From contig JASSKH010000010.1 in the NCBI GenBank assembly GCA_031763025.1, forward strand, positions 992,001-1,056,000: 64,000 nucleotides of DNA. Direction: 5' to 3'. A program made the translations under genes and the position numbers. This DNA comes from Macrocystis pyrifera (Eukaryota > Sar > Phaeophyceae > Laminariales > Laminariaceae). The notes under the pieces are model-generated. The model worked only from the letters and a program-made list of their open reading frames with translations, was not told the DNA's origin and made no database searches. Each line of letters begins with the position of its first letter. The stretch's first letter is position 1. Shown piece after piece: positions 11,745 to 23,970 of the stretch.

Positions 11745-12900
11745 GAGTAATACGGCATTTGGTGCAGGCACGGCGACATATCCCGCCCGCACCAGCAACG
11801 ACGCCAATATAGCGTGAAACTAGGACAGGGACCTCGTTCTCACTCTCCCGTTTTTGTAGAATCCGTATATATTTTGGTTGGATCGGTTTTCCACAGGTCT
11901 CGAACTAACGTAAACCATGTCCCACTGGATAAATAATCCACGAACAGACTCACGTATGATATATACAGACAGGAGAACGTCAATATATATATATATATAG
12001 TGGAACTCTCACGCACCCCTCCACGAAGAGGCATTTTCTCCAACGTACTTTCGCACTGCTTAATGTGGTACGCCTTCTTAGCTTAGTGCACTTGCACATC
12101 TACGGGGGATGACGTGCCTCGCGTGTAGTAGCTGCAGCTTTGTCGAAGGACCGTGTTGGAATTCGAATTCTGAGTTGTGTTGCAGGAAGCCTTTGTTTCT
12201 TTGGGTCTGATGCCGTTGCCGTTGCCGTGCTCGTTTCCGCGCCCTATTAATCTCTATCGAGATATCTCCTGTGCGGTTAAACACCCTGTGATTTGCGCTT
12301 AGGTGGTGATTTGGTGTTTACTACGTTCCATGCGTGGCCGTAAGGTGTAAATCCTAGACCAACGACATGAGGTACTGCTCACGCCTGCTACCCGTGCCTA
12401 CTGTAGCATATAGTGCTCCGTTGGAAAGTTCTTTATCGTCTGATGATTCGATCTTGCTCACGTGAACATCTGCATGGTCCAGGACCGACTGGGGGGCATG
12501 TTCTCTTCTGCCGACGGTGTACTCGCGACGAGGAACGGACGCTGGTGTGGTGCCATCAGCGGCCGGGGAGGAGGGGGGGGAGACGGGCGGGGGGAGGGGT
12601 AGGAGGTGGAGGGGCGGGAGGGGGGGCAGGGGGGGGGGAGGAGGGTTGCTGGTCAACAACAACATCCGCCGAGCGTACATGCCCAACATCCCGCTCCGAA
12701 CGCTGGGTATTTACTACGACCTGTTGGGTTCGCTCGGTGAATCGATGCATGACACCTCGTTTTCTTGAACCAGAACTCGGTGTTGATGCTAATACATAGC
12801 CCCGATTGCTGTAGTAGATGTGTAAAATATCCCTGTGGATTACGCCTGCTCTTGACCAATACGTGCATGATTGTGAGCATCGACAATACAAAGCCCCACA
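11745..12900. repeat. Repeat family A, third copy
   Basis: CTCGAACTAACGTAAACCAT, CTCACGCACCCCTCCACGAA, GAGATATCTCCTGTGCGGTT and the MVQDY frame follow in the same order as in the 6.6-9.6 kb copy, but here without inversion, so this copy shows the unfolded arrangement. Confidence 0.75.
12467..12768 (+). pseudogene. Third, diverged copy of the MVQDY frame
   Basis: Blocks SADGVLATRNGR, GAISGRGG, a Gly run, then VNNNIRRAYMPNIPLRTLGI, YYDLLGSLGESMHDTSFS align to the palindrome frames. The frame changes between blocks. It is part of the third copy of repeat family A. Confidence 0.4.
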
Positions 12901-13669
12901 GCTAAAAAAACACCAAAGGAGGTAAAAACGCTTAGAATACCTCGCACGCGCAGCGTTCGTGAGCAGATGACAACCAAACAGTCGCACAAAATACGGCGTT
13001 TGTCCGGAACAAACGTACGGAGGTGTACCAGCGTGTACCAACGTCGATCACAACGTATGGTCGAGAAAAGGCTGCGACCGGAAGCGTTTGCCATCAGTAG
13101 GTGATCACCAGGCGGGGAGGCTTACGGGCCGAAGATAATTACCTGATGCGTCATCCAGGATGTCCAATGTTTGGATCGGACACACATACGTTGCGAGAAT
13201 GTTGATAACTAGCGGATATGGGGGTCACGTAGGTCGCATTTTGACTAACAGCGCGTGGTTTCTCACGATGAACCGATGCTCAGGCTGCCATACACGGGGT
13301 GTGCTGTCAGCAGATTGGGTGCCGATGCTGTACTACTCCTCAGTCGCAAGAGTAGTAATTTTACACGAGCCACGGCTATCATACTCATCCACCATCTGGG
13401 ATTGCTGGCGAGAGGCATCCAAAAGCCAACTGCGAGCGACCCTTCGTGCTCGCACGGGGAAGATTGTTGTCGATGGCGTTCTAAATCACTGCCGACCATG
13501 TGCATGCCCTCCTCATGCACACTGCCTAACACTTCTTTTTCTCTCCTTCGATCGGCCCTCACCCTGCTTGGTGGATCCAGACCAGCCTTGGAGGGTTGTT
13601 TCGGCGATGTCGAGACCCACCCTGGAGACTGAGGGGACTCACCCCCCCAGTTGATCAACGCCCTCGGAC
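12901..13669. other. No recognisable gene; one 126-codon open frame
   Basis: The plus-strand frame 13255-13632 ends LLGGSRPALEGCFGDVETHP, GD then TGA. It overlaps a 246-codon minus-strand frame (13263-14003) that I take as chance. No domain is recognised. Confidence 0.4.
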
Positions 13670-14965
13670 TGATGTCGAGCGCCGCTGAAAGCGCTCTGGG
13701 GAGGAACGACCCGCCATCTCCACCATAGGGGAAGTCTCGTGTTGAAGAGAACAGGGTCTGCTGCGAGGCAGAAAAGCAGCTGCCACGGATGCACGAGGTA
13801 GTAGTAGGCTCCCAAAACGGTACGTTTCTTGCCTCCCACAGAGCTCTCTCCGTCCGTACAGAGGCTGTATCCCAGAGAGGGAGAGCACCGGGCGAAATAA
13901 GCTGACGAGTCTGAGCCCAGGCGGCTACACTCGAACTCATGTGGGCAATGGGGGGGGGGGGGCGGGCTTTACGGTCAGTGGAGGAGTTAGGGTGGGGAGT
14001 CACGGCGTGCGGGGGAAGCTTTATTGCGCTGCGTGGAGACCAATGAGAAATATGTGGTCAACGTCGTCTATTAATAGAGGGAAGAGGCACGACGGGGGGT
14101 GGCTGCATGGGGCTTGCACAGAAAAAGTTGACGAGAGGGGCGCCGGTCTAGCTGTCCGTTGATTCCTTGAAGGTAGGAAAAGCTGTCCGTCGACGCTTAC
14201 GTCTTTTCTCGGGACTGCTCTTATAGATATGTCGTTCCGTGACGGCTGTTTTATGGTTGCAAAAGGCGAGTCGTTCAGGGTTCGTTCGTACAAGTAGTAT
14301 CAATTTTTGACGGCCAACATAACCATACGCCGTCTCCAACGTGGGGGCAGTCTCGTGCCCAAGGGATTTGAGCTTGCTGTGAGACACGAAGGCAGCTGCC
14401 GCGGGCGGACGACCCAGCAGCAGGTTCCTAAAGGAGATACGTTTATTACCCCCGAAAGGCCCCCCTCCGTCTATACTGTGGCGGTACCCGAGAGAGAGCG
14501 CACCAGGCGAAATAAGTTGACGGTCCTGGACCGAGGCGCTACCCTCATGCCCATGTGCGCATTGGGGAGGGGACTTTACGGGTAGTCGAGGAGTTGGGGG
14601 GGGGGGAGCCATACAGCATGGGCGAGCCGTTGTTGCCCTTGAGCGGAGACTAAGGATAAAATATAGGGCCATCGCTGATACGGAGTTCTGGCGTTTGTCG
14701 AGAGGGCAGAGGCACGACAGGGGCAGTTGTACAGGGCTTACACAGGCTAAGTGAGCGAGAGGGGGCGCCGCCCCAGCTGTGGTTTAGTTCCCGGAAGGTG
14801 GGTAGAGCTGTCCTTCGACGCCTACTTCACATTCTCCAAACTCTTTTATAGTAATGCTGATTCGTGACGGCGGTTTTACGGTTGCGGAAGGCGAGTTGTT
14901 GAGAGTCCGTTCGTACCACTGTAGTGCAGTAGTGCGGTAGTGTGGTAGAGTTGATTTCTGCCGGC
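13670..14965. repeat. Tandem duplication, period about 620 bp
   Basis: Blocks such as GCGAAATAAGCTGACGAG (13892) / GCGAAATAAGTTGACGGT (14507), AGAGGCACGACGGGG (14084) / AGAGGCACGACAGGG (14709) and GTGACGGCTGTTTTATGG (14240) / GTGACGGCGGTTTTACGG (14865) recur in order about 615-625 bp apart, diverged by perhaps 20-25 percent. G-runs at 13949 and 14598 mark the same place in each unit. Confidence 0.75.
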
Positions 14966-16370
14966 CAACATGATCTGCCTGCAATTGCTACATATACCGT
15001 GTTGCAGGCAATTGTAACAAGGGTTTCGTTTTTATTGTGAGCGTAGAAGCCCGATTACCCGCCTCCCTCCCCTCTCCCCCCAAGATGCCGGAGTTGGAGG
15101 TCGAAAATCTAGACGCAAGTGCAGAGATTTATATTTTTAGTGATATGGTATTTTCCAGGACTGAGAGACAAGGGACCAACTGCTCGTACTATACTTGTAC
15201 GAGACCTAGCTGCTCTACTATTTCCGGTAGTAATTGTTTTTCGCAATCCGGCTCGGTATTGCGCGTGGGGCTCCGACACCAGCGTCAAGTTTTCGATCGT
15301 TTCCATGAAAGTTTTCGCGGAAAGAGGGAACGGAACCCAGTGTATGTAGCATTTTGACCAGAGAAGAAGCTGGCGTGCCACGGCGTGACGGCGTGTTGTC
15401 CGTCGATATTCGTTCTCACGTGTTGATAACTGACGACGCTCATCCCGACCAAATGTTATTGTCGGTGTGGAGGCATTTCGCGTCTTTTTACGTACGGGGT
15501 GGCTTCGTAATGTTAGCTGCAGTAGCTGTCGTCTTGTGGTGGTGGCGATTTCTGAAATGCATACGTACAGCAAACCAGTCGATGCGTCATTTCGGGTTTG
15601 ATGTTGCCCATTTCATTTGGAATGCAAACAAGGTACGGTGCAGGGTGATGTGCGGCTCGACTCTGTCGTGTACGTGTTGGAAGGTTTCTCTGACTCTGCT
15701 CGGTAGCTTTTTTTTTTCTCGGTCTCTTTCCGATAATCCCCCCCCGTGCCTGGAGCCCAGCGTGACAATCTCACCTGACTCTCGCGATATGTTGGCGGCC
15801 TCTTGTACGGAGAGTGAGGTTTAGCGTGATGATGTTGAGCGTTGGTTGGTATTGAAGAATAGAACCGTGATGGACACAAACTCAAAAGGGGGGGCCGGCA
15901 ACGCGATTTTTCAGTAGGTGTAATTAACGACCTTGAGAGGCCCGTTTCCTAAAACGCACAAGTATGTGAGGTCGCCGCCGACTGTGTTTTTGGCGTAACC
16001 AGCGCTATGCGTACGGCACTGTTGTTTTCCTTTTGCCGTCGTGTGTGGTTGAGCAGGCGGCTGTAGATATATCTTAAAATCGTGTGCCCGACTGCATCGT
16101 GCTATTCCTTGGTGAGTATGTGTACCCTGTTGGCAGAGGGAGTTGTAGCAGCAGCACATGCCAGAGGCAGGGTACCCCAACCAAAAGGTCAACGAAGCAG
16201 TTGGGGAAAATTACCCTCGGTCATTTTTAGTCTCAACGAAAGGGACAAAGGAACTCACCGGCCGCGTGTCGCTTTTTCGTTTTCTTTCCATGGCAAAATT
16301 AGAGGTTGACGGCGAAACCAATGGGCATTTGCAAGGGAACGGGGCGTGGGGAAGGGGGGGGGGGGCGTAC
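14966..16370. other. Intergenic stretch without a supported gene
   Basis: Open frames 15037-15357 and 15354-15824 (156 codons, one possible membrane segment GGFVMLAAVAVVLWWWRFL) have no recognisable family and no clear splice context. The direct repeat GCAGGCAATTG(C/T)TAC lies at 14978-15016. Confidence 0.45.
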
Positions 16371-16371
16371 T

Positions 16372-16889
16372 CATTTGTTGCTTGCCTTAGTCATTTGACC
16401 ATTGACCACGCATCCCTTTCGAGACGGAGCACCGTTCCTACTCCTAATAGAGACACCTCCAACAATTTGGCGCTCATTACGTTGTTTCCATAAATTACGT
16501 AGAAACTTTTTGCTAATCTTGTCCCCTTCCTGTTTGGCCTCCTGTGGCCACCATCTATCTCCTAGGATAGCGATCGTTTTCTCGCTGCTATTCATTGTAT
16601 CAAACTCCTCCATGTCACATTCGTCTATTTTCCTCATCTCCTCTTCTAACACATCCCGTTCCTCCTTGTATATTTCACATTCTCCTACTGTGTGAGTTCT
16701 ACTCTCTATTGTTTTGCCACACGGGCTCATATGTGCGTCTACTTCCTCCTCTTTCCGGCTACTGGTGTACCTCTTTCTTCTTTCCGGCAGGTCCAGGTGG
16801 GGAGGGGGGGGGGGGGGGGAATCCTTAGGCGGCTTTCTTGGTGATTTCCGGAGGAATTTCCCCATGACCTCCGATGACCCGTAAAGCAA
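16372..16889 (-). mobile_element. LINE 3' end with poly-C tail, best-preserved frame
   Basis: The minus-strand frame of 172 codons is open. It contains DLPERRKRYTSSRKEEE, the C-terminal motif SPCGKTIESRTHTVGECEIY (a Cys-Cys-His-Cys pattern as in many LINE ORF2 ends), TIAILGDRWWPQEAKQEGDK and WKQRNERQIVGGVSIRSRNG, ending NGQMTKASNK. The 3' end is ATGAGTACG plus poly-C (read on plus as the G-run at 16356-16367). Another G-run (16802-16819) lies inside the frame. Only the last 0.5 kb of the element is present; no reverse-transcriptase core is visible in the window. Confidence 0.75.
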
Positions 16890-18720
16890 AAGGTCGGTAA
16901 AGTAATCATAACTTCTACTTCGTATATTACATGTTCAGCAGAGTTAGTGGTGCGCGTATCACTGCGTTTTTCGCTTGCGCCAGCTGCTGGACGAACGTGA
17001 TGAGGTGTCGATACGAATTATCTCGCCCGGGGGTCTGGGGCATGTACGAGCAGAGGGATAGAACCAATAGTAAGTCTTTTGCTCGATCAAGATTTTGCGA
17101 AAGCGGGTGACACGTACTTCAAGGCCATGCCGTTACGTCTTTCAAACGTTGCAACTCAACAAAACTGCGCGCAGCGTATTCGTGCGTTGTTTTTACTTGC
17201 TCCCATGAGATCGTGGCGAACATACATACAAGGACACCTATGATAGCCCTCAGAGGTGCAGCTGACAGCTCTTTGTTCCGCAGATCTCTCCCGCCACTGG
17301 CCGCCTTTCCGCGCGTTTTTTCGCCGTGGTGCGCCCCTGCCTCGACCGCAACGGCAGGCGATGCGGGTCCACCCGCTGGGTGCCGTACGCGCCAGCGCTC
17401 GGCCCCGACGTTGGAATCCCCGCAAAAATCCTGCCCCGTCAGTGATTTGGCGTGTTGCGTGACGCGTGCTCGCCAAAGGAACGTGTTGCGTGACGCATGC
17501 TCGCCGCAGGAGGCCTGGTTTTTGGCGTGATTCCTTCGGGTGCGTGCTCTCCGACCTCCGGTCTCCCGGACTGTCGGCTACCCTGCCGGTGCCGCCGCCG
17601 AGAGGGCCCGTGCGGGCGGCCGCCAGCTTAACACCCACCACAAAAGCAGACACCCCCGGCCAATACTTGCCACCCAAGTTTTGCTGCGATGACCTACAAT
17701 TCCTTAGAGTTCACTCTTGTTGTATGTTTTCCGAGGGCAGTAAATTCGTACGGCTAAATCACTCTGAAGTGGACATTTTGAGGTCGGTACTCGTATACTG
17801 GCATGCCTGGTTTATGCAACTAAGTTTTGGGGGGCGAGAATCAGAGTGAACCCACGAGTCCGGCGAGTGCTCGGGACAACAGACCACCACTACGGCAGCT
17901 ATGTTCTAAGGGAGTTGTTCAGGAGGCAGGGTACATGGGCGGCCTGGATCCCGCTGGGTAGCTGCATGGATGGGTGTCCTGCGCGTTGCAAGGTCAACAT
18001 CCTTTCTTGTTCCCGTGGATATCCATCGAAGGTCGAGGGCCTTGGAATTTTTTAGTTCGTGTGTGCCGGAGAATGGGGGGGGGTGCGGTCGTACCTCTCG
18101 CGCGGAGTAGACGGAGCTACAGCAGCAGCAGCGGCAGCAGCTGCGCTGCAGTGATGTAGTGTGTATCGGCTATGCGACCAAGATACGCACCAGCACAGTA
18201 TCAGTGCAGCAGTCGCTTTTATCTTCCGTGTGGCAGTGTGTGGAGTAGTTGAGCACTCTCAACTCTTGGCGCTAAAATTGTCCTCCATCGTTCGCCACAA
18301 CGCTGTTGATACTTTGGGCACCACGCAAGCGGGCGACCGGCCGTCGGCGAAGCCCCTTTGTACAATAATATACCACCAGTTATCATGCAGTGGCGAGATA
18401 AATATAATGACAACTATACGTTGGCACCGGCCGCACGGAGCAAGCCGGGCTGCTGGACTAGGGAACGTTCCACACATGGGACTAATCCATGATCTGCTTC
18501 GTATCTACGGTATCTACTCAAGATCATCTTGATCCCACTCTGCCGTCAGGACATCTCGGCAAAGCCGAGGTACCGGGGCGGTCCTCGCGACGCCCCGAAA
18601 TGCACCGGTTGCTGTCTGTTTTGCCACGGAACGACAAGCTGCCCACCGTTTAGGGAATCGCCCGATATTCTGTGCAGCTACTAAATAGTGCCGGCATGCT
18701 GTAAAAAAAAAAAAAAAAAA
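16890..18720. other. GC-rich stretch without a supported gene
   Basis: Several frames of 60-170 codons overlap on both strands (for example 17156-17677 minus and 17466-17849 plus). A 31-bp direct repeat, GTTGCGTGACGC(G/A)TGCTCGCC, lies at about 17454-17510. Nothing allows a product name. Confidence 0.45.
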
Positions 18721-18810
18721 AAAAAAAAATGAGGCTATAGATCCCCCCACACCTCGTGGTATTTGGGTCTTATTACGAGGTGTGGGGGGATCTATAGCCT
18801 CATTTTTTTT
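18721..18810. repeat. Near-perfect hairpin with 35-bp arms
   Basis: AATGAGGCTATAGATCCCCC-CACACCTCGT at 18729-18757 is matched by its exact complement at 18775-18804. The T/A runs outside extend the stem and the loop is about 17 nt. A poly-A run of about 26 nt precedes it. Confidence 0.85.
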
Positions 18811-19889
18811 GTTTCGAATAGCCGCATTTTCGACCACCTTTTTCTTGGCCGTTTGGGATGAACTTTGTCATCACCCTCCGACCATCTTGTGCTCTGCATA
18901 TACGACTATTCAGGGTGGGCTAATGTGATATGGATGGAGTATTCATGGGCTATAGATGTATAGTACAGATCCAACCCAGGACAACAGCGTGCTAGATCAT
19001 GCATAATAGTACACAGCTCCCACCCGGCAACGTTACGTAGCTTACAGATCGTTCAGATCAGGAATCTATCTTCTCTGAGAGGTCCTACGCATGGATGCGA
19101 GGAATGTTTAACCCTTTTAGAGCTGCAGTCTCGTTTCGGGGCACAAACCACTCAAATTCTAGGCAATTTTGTCTCCAAAACGGGACTGCCGTCCTAAACG
19201 TGTCGGGACCACAATTCAACCATTCTAGACGGCGGGTGAGGCAACGCATTTCTTACGCATATTTTTGGGGTCGTTAGACCTGGGCCCCAATAAAATTAAG
19301 AGGACATGAAGCCTATCATAGCAGGTGGATACAAAATATGCATTCCCCCCCCCGGGAGGATACAAGAATGTGACAGTTAAACCTGCGATCCTCCTTGACT
19401 CATCTAGGAGTGCAGTCCCGTTTTGGGGACAAACTACTTAGAATTAGAGTGGTTCGTCCCCCCAAAACGGGACTGACTGCAGTGTGCCGTAAAAACGGTC
19501 AACTCTCAGTGAAACCTGCGTTCCGCCTTAACCAACCCTCTGGGGGACTTCAGAAGGGAGAAAAAAAGACGATCAGAAGGGACGATTTCAGCAGCGGCAA
19601 CTGCGTCATCGGGGGGGTCGTGATACAAGTCATTGGAGTCCGAGTTACAATGGTTGAAAGGAGTCGTACGGCATGGGGGTAGCATGATCCTGCTCGTGCG
19701 CCCGGGCGCTCGCACTGTTCGCAGACGGTCGATAACATCAAAGGTACGACCAACCATTGGTTCGGCCGCTATCTCGGGCTCCTAAAGAGGTTAACCTGGG
19801 TCCCATTAGAGTTAAGAGGGCACGAAGCCTGTCAAAGGAGGGGATGAAAAATATGCCCCCCCCCCCCCCCCCCCCCCCTCCTTCTGGAA
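18811..19889. repeat. Intergenic stretch with small inverted-repeat elements
   Basis: At 19117-19200 and 19405-19488, CAGTCCCGTTTTGGGGACAA faces its complement about 80 bp on. The same family recurs at 51362-51437 and 51480-51546. 19600-19790 (GAGTTACAATGGTTGA, GGAGTCGTACGGCA) is a dispersed repeat also found at 37180-37370. A C-run lies at 19857-19878. Confidence 0.65.
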
Positions 19890-20138
19890 GTAGCCACACC
19901 AGAAATTAAATCAATCCATTGATGCTGTCATCCGTATGCTAGAGAAAATCCGGCTCTAAAGCGGTTCTTAGTAGGATGCAGCTCACCCTTCATGCGACTC
20001 ACCCAACACCCCACGGCGCTTCGCGCTTGGTGCAAACAATGTCTGCCTGGTCGGTGAAAACCCGACGTGCTCCGTCCTGGCATAGAAGGGATGCGAGGGT
20101 CTATGGTCATACGACTACGGCCATGCACGATAATGAGT

Positions 20139-20173
<35 letters not shown>

Positions 20174-20400
20174 TCTGCCTGGTCGGTGAAAACCCGACGC
20201 GCTCCGTCCCGGCATTCTAGGGATGCGAGGGTCTATGGTCATACGACTACGGCCATGCACGATAACGAGTACCCCCCCCCCCCCCCCCCCCCCATTGTCT
20301 GCCTGGTCGGTGAAAACCCGACGCGCTCCGTCCCGGCATTGTAGGGACGCGAGGGTCTATGGTCATACGACTACGGCCATGCATGATATGAGTACACCCC
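19890..20400 (+). mobile_element. SINE-like retroposon followed by two tandem 3' ends
   Basis: One copy truncated at its 5' end runs to a C-run at 20139-20169. Two further units (about 20170-20290 and 20293-20400) each start at TGTCTGCCTGGTCGG and end GAGTAC plus poly-C. A LINE 3' tail follows at 20404-20490. This is a tandem array of retroposon 3' ends separated by C-tracts. Confidence 0.75.
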
Positions 20401-20917
20401 CCCTCCCTGCTCCGTCTCGAAAGGGATGCGCAGTCAACGGTCAAATGACTAAGGCAAGCAACAAATGAGTACGCCCTCTCCCCTCCCCTCCCTCCCCCCT
20501 CCGAGAGGATACAAAATGTGGCAGGTTAACCTTGGTTCCTCCTCAAACTTCCTTCAGAGACAAGGTCTGACACTATTTTTATTTTTCACCGACCAAGGAA
20601 ATACCAATTATGACAAGGGCTTACGAAATCTGCGCCCCCCTCCCTCCCTCCCTCCCTCCCTCCCCGCACCCACCTCTACTACTACTCCCACGCCTCACGG
20701 CCCTGCTGTTTAAGAACAGACCGTCAGACGACACGGCACAAACACACAAACTGAAATGCCTGCGAAAACAAAAAAAAAAAACGTGTGAAGGCATGGAAAA
20801 AAAAAAATGATGTGAAGAAACACAAAATATGCAACAACAACAACAACAAACGCCGCGCGCAAACAACATCGAACAATGCAACACGACAACCATGGTTGAG
20901 TTCATGCACATTTAGCC

Positions 20918-21091
20918 TCAGAAATCCTCATCCATCGTAAAAGCGGACACTTTCGGTGCCTGGGCTTGCTGTTCTGGAACGGCTTGCGGAGTCGAAGCAG
21001 CAGCAGCAGCAGTAGCAGCAGTAGGCTTGTTGCCGTCTACTGGCACCGGTGACCCCATCTTCTCGAGCTTCACCGCCTTCGGCCCCCCGAT
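20918..21091 (-). CDS. Last exon of the double-thioredoxin gene
   Basis: This exon reads IGGPKAVKLEKMGSPVPVDG, an Ala/Thr/Gln-rich stretch encoded partly by CAG/CTG repeats (plus strand 20997-21031), then APKVSAFTMDEDF and TGA. The acceptor is GCAATAG/ATC. A sense-strand C-tract (G-run at about 21151-21171 on the plus strand) lies some 60 nt upstream of it. The tail has no recognisable targeting signal. Confidence 0.75.
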   Translation of the reverse strand: MGGPKAVKLEKMGSPVPVDGNKPTAATAAAAASTPQAVPEQQAQAPKVSAFTMDEDF

Positions 21092-22872
21092 CTATTGCAC
21101 GTACATCAATACACGCGCGTTGAACAGGAAGAAAGCGCGAGGCGAGGGGGGGGGGGGGGGGGGTGAGGAGGAGTTGTTAGCGATGGAGTTGGCCGAACCA
21201 CATTGGGGCAGCCGAGAAAATGTTTACTGTAAGATGGTATTTCTGCAAACATGCAGGTATAAACATGTGGACATTATTGCAGCTAAACACTCGCAAACGT
21301 GAATATGAAGCATTAACCTCAATACAAAACTAACATTTATACGTGAATGGGGATATTGGAACAATCGCTACGCATTTATCAGATGGCAAATCAAAATAAA
21401 ACTGTATCATTAAAACAGCGGCAGGAGCAGCAGCAGCAAAACGTCTCGCACGCTGATGCCGAAAACGGGGTCTCTCGACTCGCCTGCTCAATGCGAGCCT
21501 TGCCCTCGCTCTCACCGCCCCCCCCTCTCCTCCCCCAGCCACGACAACGTAGAACGGAACGCTCTTCACTCCCGCGCGCGACTTGAAACTCTCGAGCGCC
21601 TCCGAGTCCTCGTCACGACCAGCGAATACGTGGGAGATGGAGGGCCACCTCCTGCCAAGCCGAGGGAAGGAGGGAGGGAGGGCATAAGTAGACTGGTTTG
21701 TAAAACTACAAGTTGGTAGGTGTTCGACATCAAAAGAATGGCCGAATACTATGCGGGGCCGGGAGACGGGGGCCCGGGTAGAGGTAGGGGTGGCAGGGGA
21801 GGTAATAACCAGTCGAGACCCTCGCGCGACACCCAATGCGGGCAGACACTGGACAGGGTGAAAAAAAACAAGACGGCACCGACGTCGGCACTATTAAATT
21901 GTTGTGGCACAAACAGCAGTACGAAGGGAAATACATACCACGCATGAGTACCGGTGTACACTTGTTATGCGAAGGCAAGCGATCAACGGCTGCACACCAG
22001 GCAAAAAAAAAACCAATTCCCCTTGAAAAACACGACAGCACCGAGATGGAACGTCTAAACGCACAGGCTCGGCATAGAGCATTTCCATCATACAAGAAGT
22101 ACAAGGCATAAACACAACGATACGCAGCGTGAAACATTGCAAAGGCATGCAGAGACGTCATCGCAAGGCTCGGACCTCGCACTAAAAACCCCCCAAAAAA
22201 ACACGGGTGACGCGCCCGACAAAAACAAAACAGGATGAGGCATAAAAGAGAGGCAATCGCACGCGGCACCTATCACGACGAGAAGCTACGTAGAATTTGT
22301 ACCGCAGGCGTCGGCCCCGCGCTCTCACCCTTGGCCCACGATCTCCCTCGCCCCTTCGAAGGAGTCCAGGTTGACCGATATGTAGGTGACGCGTGACCCT
22401 TCTGCGCCGGCTGCGCCGGAGGCAGCGGCGGCCAGTTCTTCCAGGGCATCTAGGGCAGCGGGACAGCGGACGCATCGAGTAGTCCAGAAATCTGCTCGAG
22501 CCGCGGGTCGGGGGGGGGGGGGGGGGGGGGGAGGCCGGGGCCGGCAAGAGAGTAGGGGGGCGTAACAGCAGGCGACACAAGGCAAGGCAAGGCAAGGTAA
22601 CTAAACTAACCAAGGCGGGGCAAGAATCGAGCAATACATGGACAAGTGCAAGGTACGAAGAGAAATAAACAAGGCAGGAGACAAGGGAAAACACACGAGG
22701 CAAACAAAGAGACTTGGAGACAAAAGCGAGTCAAGATGCAAGATGAACAAACAACGGCAAGAGGCAAGAGAGAAACAACCAACCGCGAGGGATCGTCGCA
22801 ACATCAAATATACTGCAAGACACAGTAGAGCGTATTCATGGCGGAGGAGCGGCGTAGAAAAAAGGACCGGGG

Positions 22873-22924
<52 letters not shown>

Positions 22925-23920
22925 CGGGCGAGGGAAGCTCGCACGGCACTATCGGGTGCTGTTGGTTGATCTCTAAAGGTATAGGCGCAGCTGGCACGGG
23001 AACGCGTGGCTGACTCCAGACGTGAAACGGAAGTCCTCTTATATTACATCCTCGCTGTCGAGTTGACTCGCCTCATACGCAGTATAGGGTTACACCTGAC
23101 GAGTGGCATTGGTGGGCACACATTACCCCGATATCCCAATACCCTACTGCCAGAATCCCTTTCCAGCATGGAACTCCCCAATCTACCATGGATCTTATAT
23201 GTCGTGTTTCTGAGTACAATCAACAGGTGCGATCGGCTCTCCAAGTGCCCGAGAAAAAAACACGAAACAAAAAAAAAGAACAGCATCGACAAAAACAGAA
23301 CCAACACCAGGACCATCAACACTATTACGGGGGACCATAGTTAATAGGACCAACGATACACACAAAAACCTACATATTTAACCAATTTTACTAATAAATA
23401 TTTTGTCCTATTTACTACGGTCCCCCGTAACAACAACCACACTTGGTAAAAACACCGCGACCACCAGCAACAACTCCAACACTAACCTAACACATGCAAC
23501 ACAGCAGCAACATCACGACCACCACTACCCGCTCCACTGGCAACATCTCGAAGGGCGACAACAACCAACATCAGCACCACCAGCAACATCACGACCACCA
23601 CCACACCAGCACCACCATCAACATCACGGAAAGCACCAACAACCAACATCGTCGCCCACCAAACCTACCACCACCGTCATCGCTATCATTACCACCACCA
23701 CAACAATACCACCACCCCCATCGTACCACCATCACGCCCCACCGCCACTACCCATTACCACTGCGCACTACCACCAAGGCTAAGGGCGCACCTAGGACCG
23801 CGGGGCCACCCGCCCTGACCTCTCCCAGCGTAGTCACACCCCCGTCATCAAGGCGGACCACCTGCCACAACCAAGGCACACCGCGGGTAGGGGTTTCCAA
23901 CCCAACAGAGACGAACATAC

Positions 23921-23970
<50 letters not shown>

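Noticed and set aside
13263-14003. Minus-strand frame of 246 codons
   Set aside because: It crosses into the 620-bp tandem unit and has no family similarity; GC-rich sequence yields long frames by chance here.
16371-16889. Host gene on the minus strand
   Set aside because: Its end repeats at several other sites in the window with the same C-tail, so it is a LINE 3' end.
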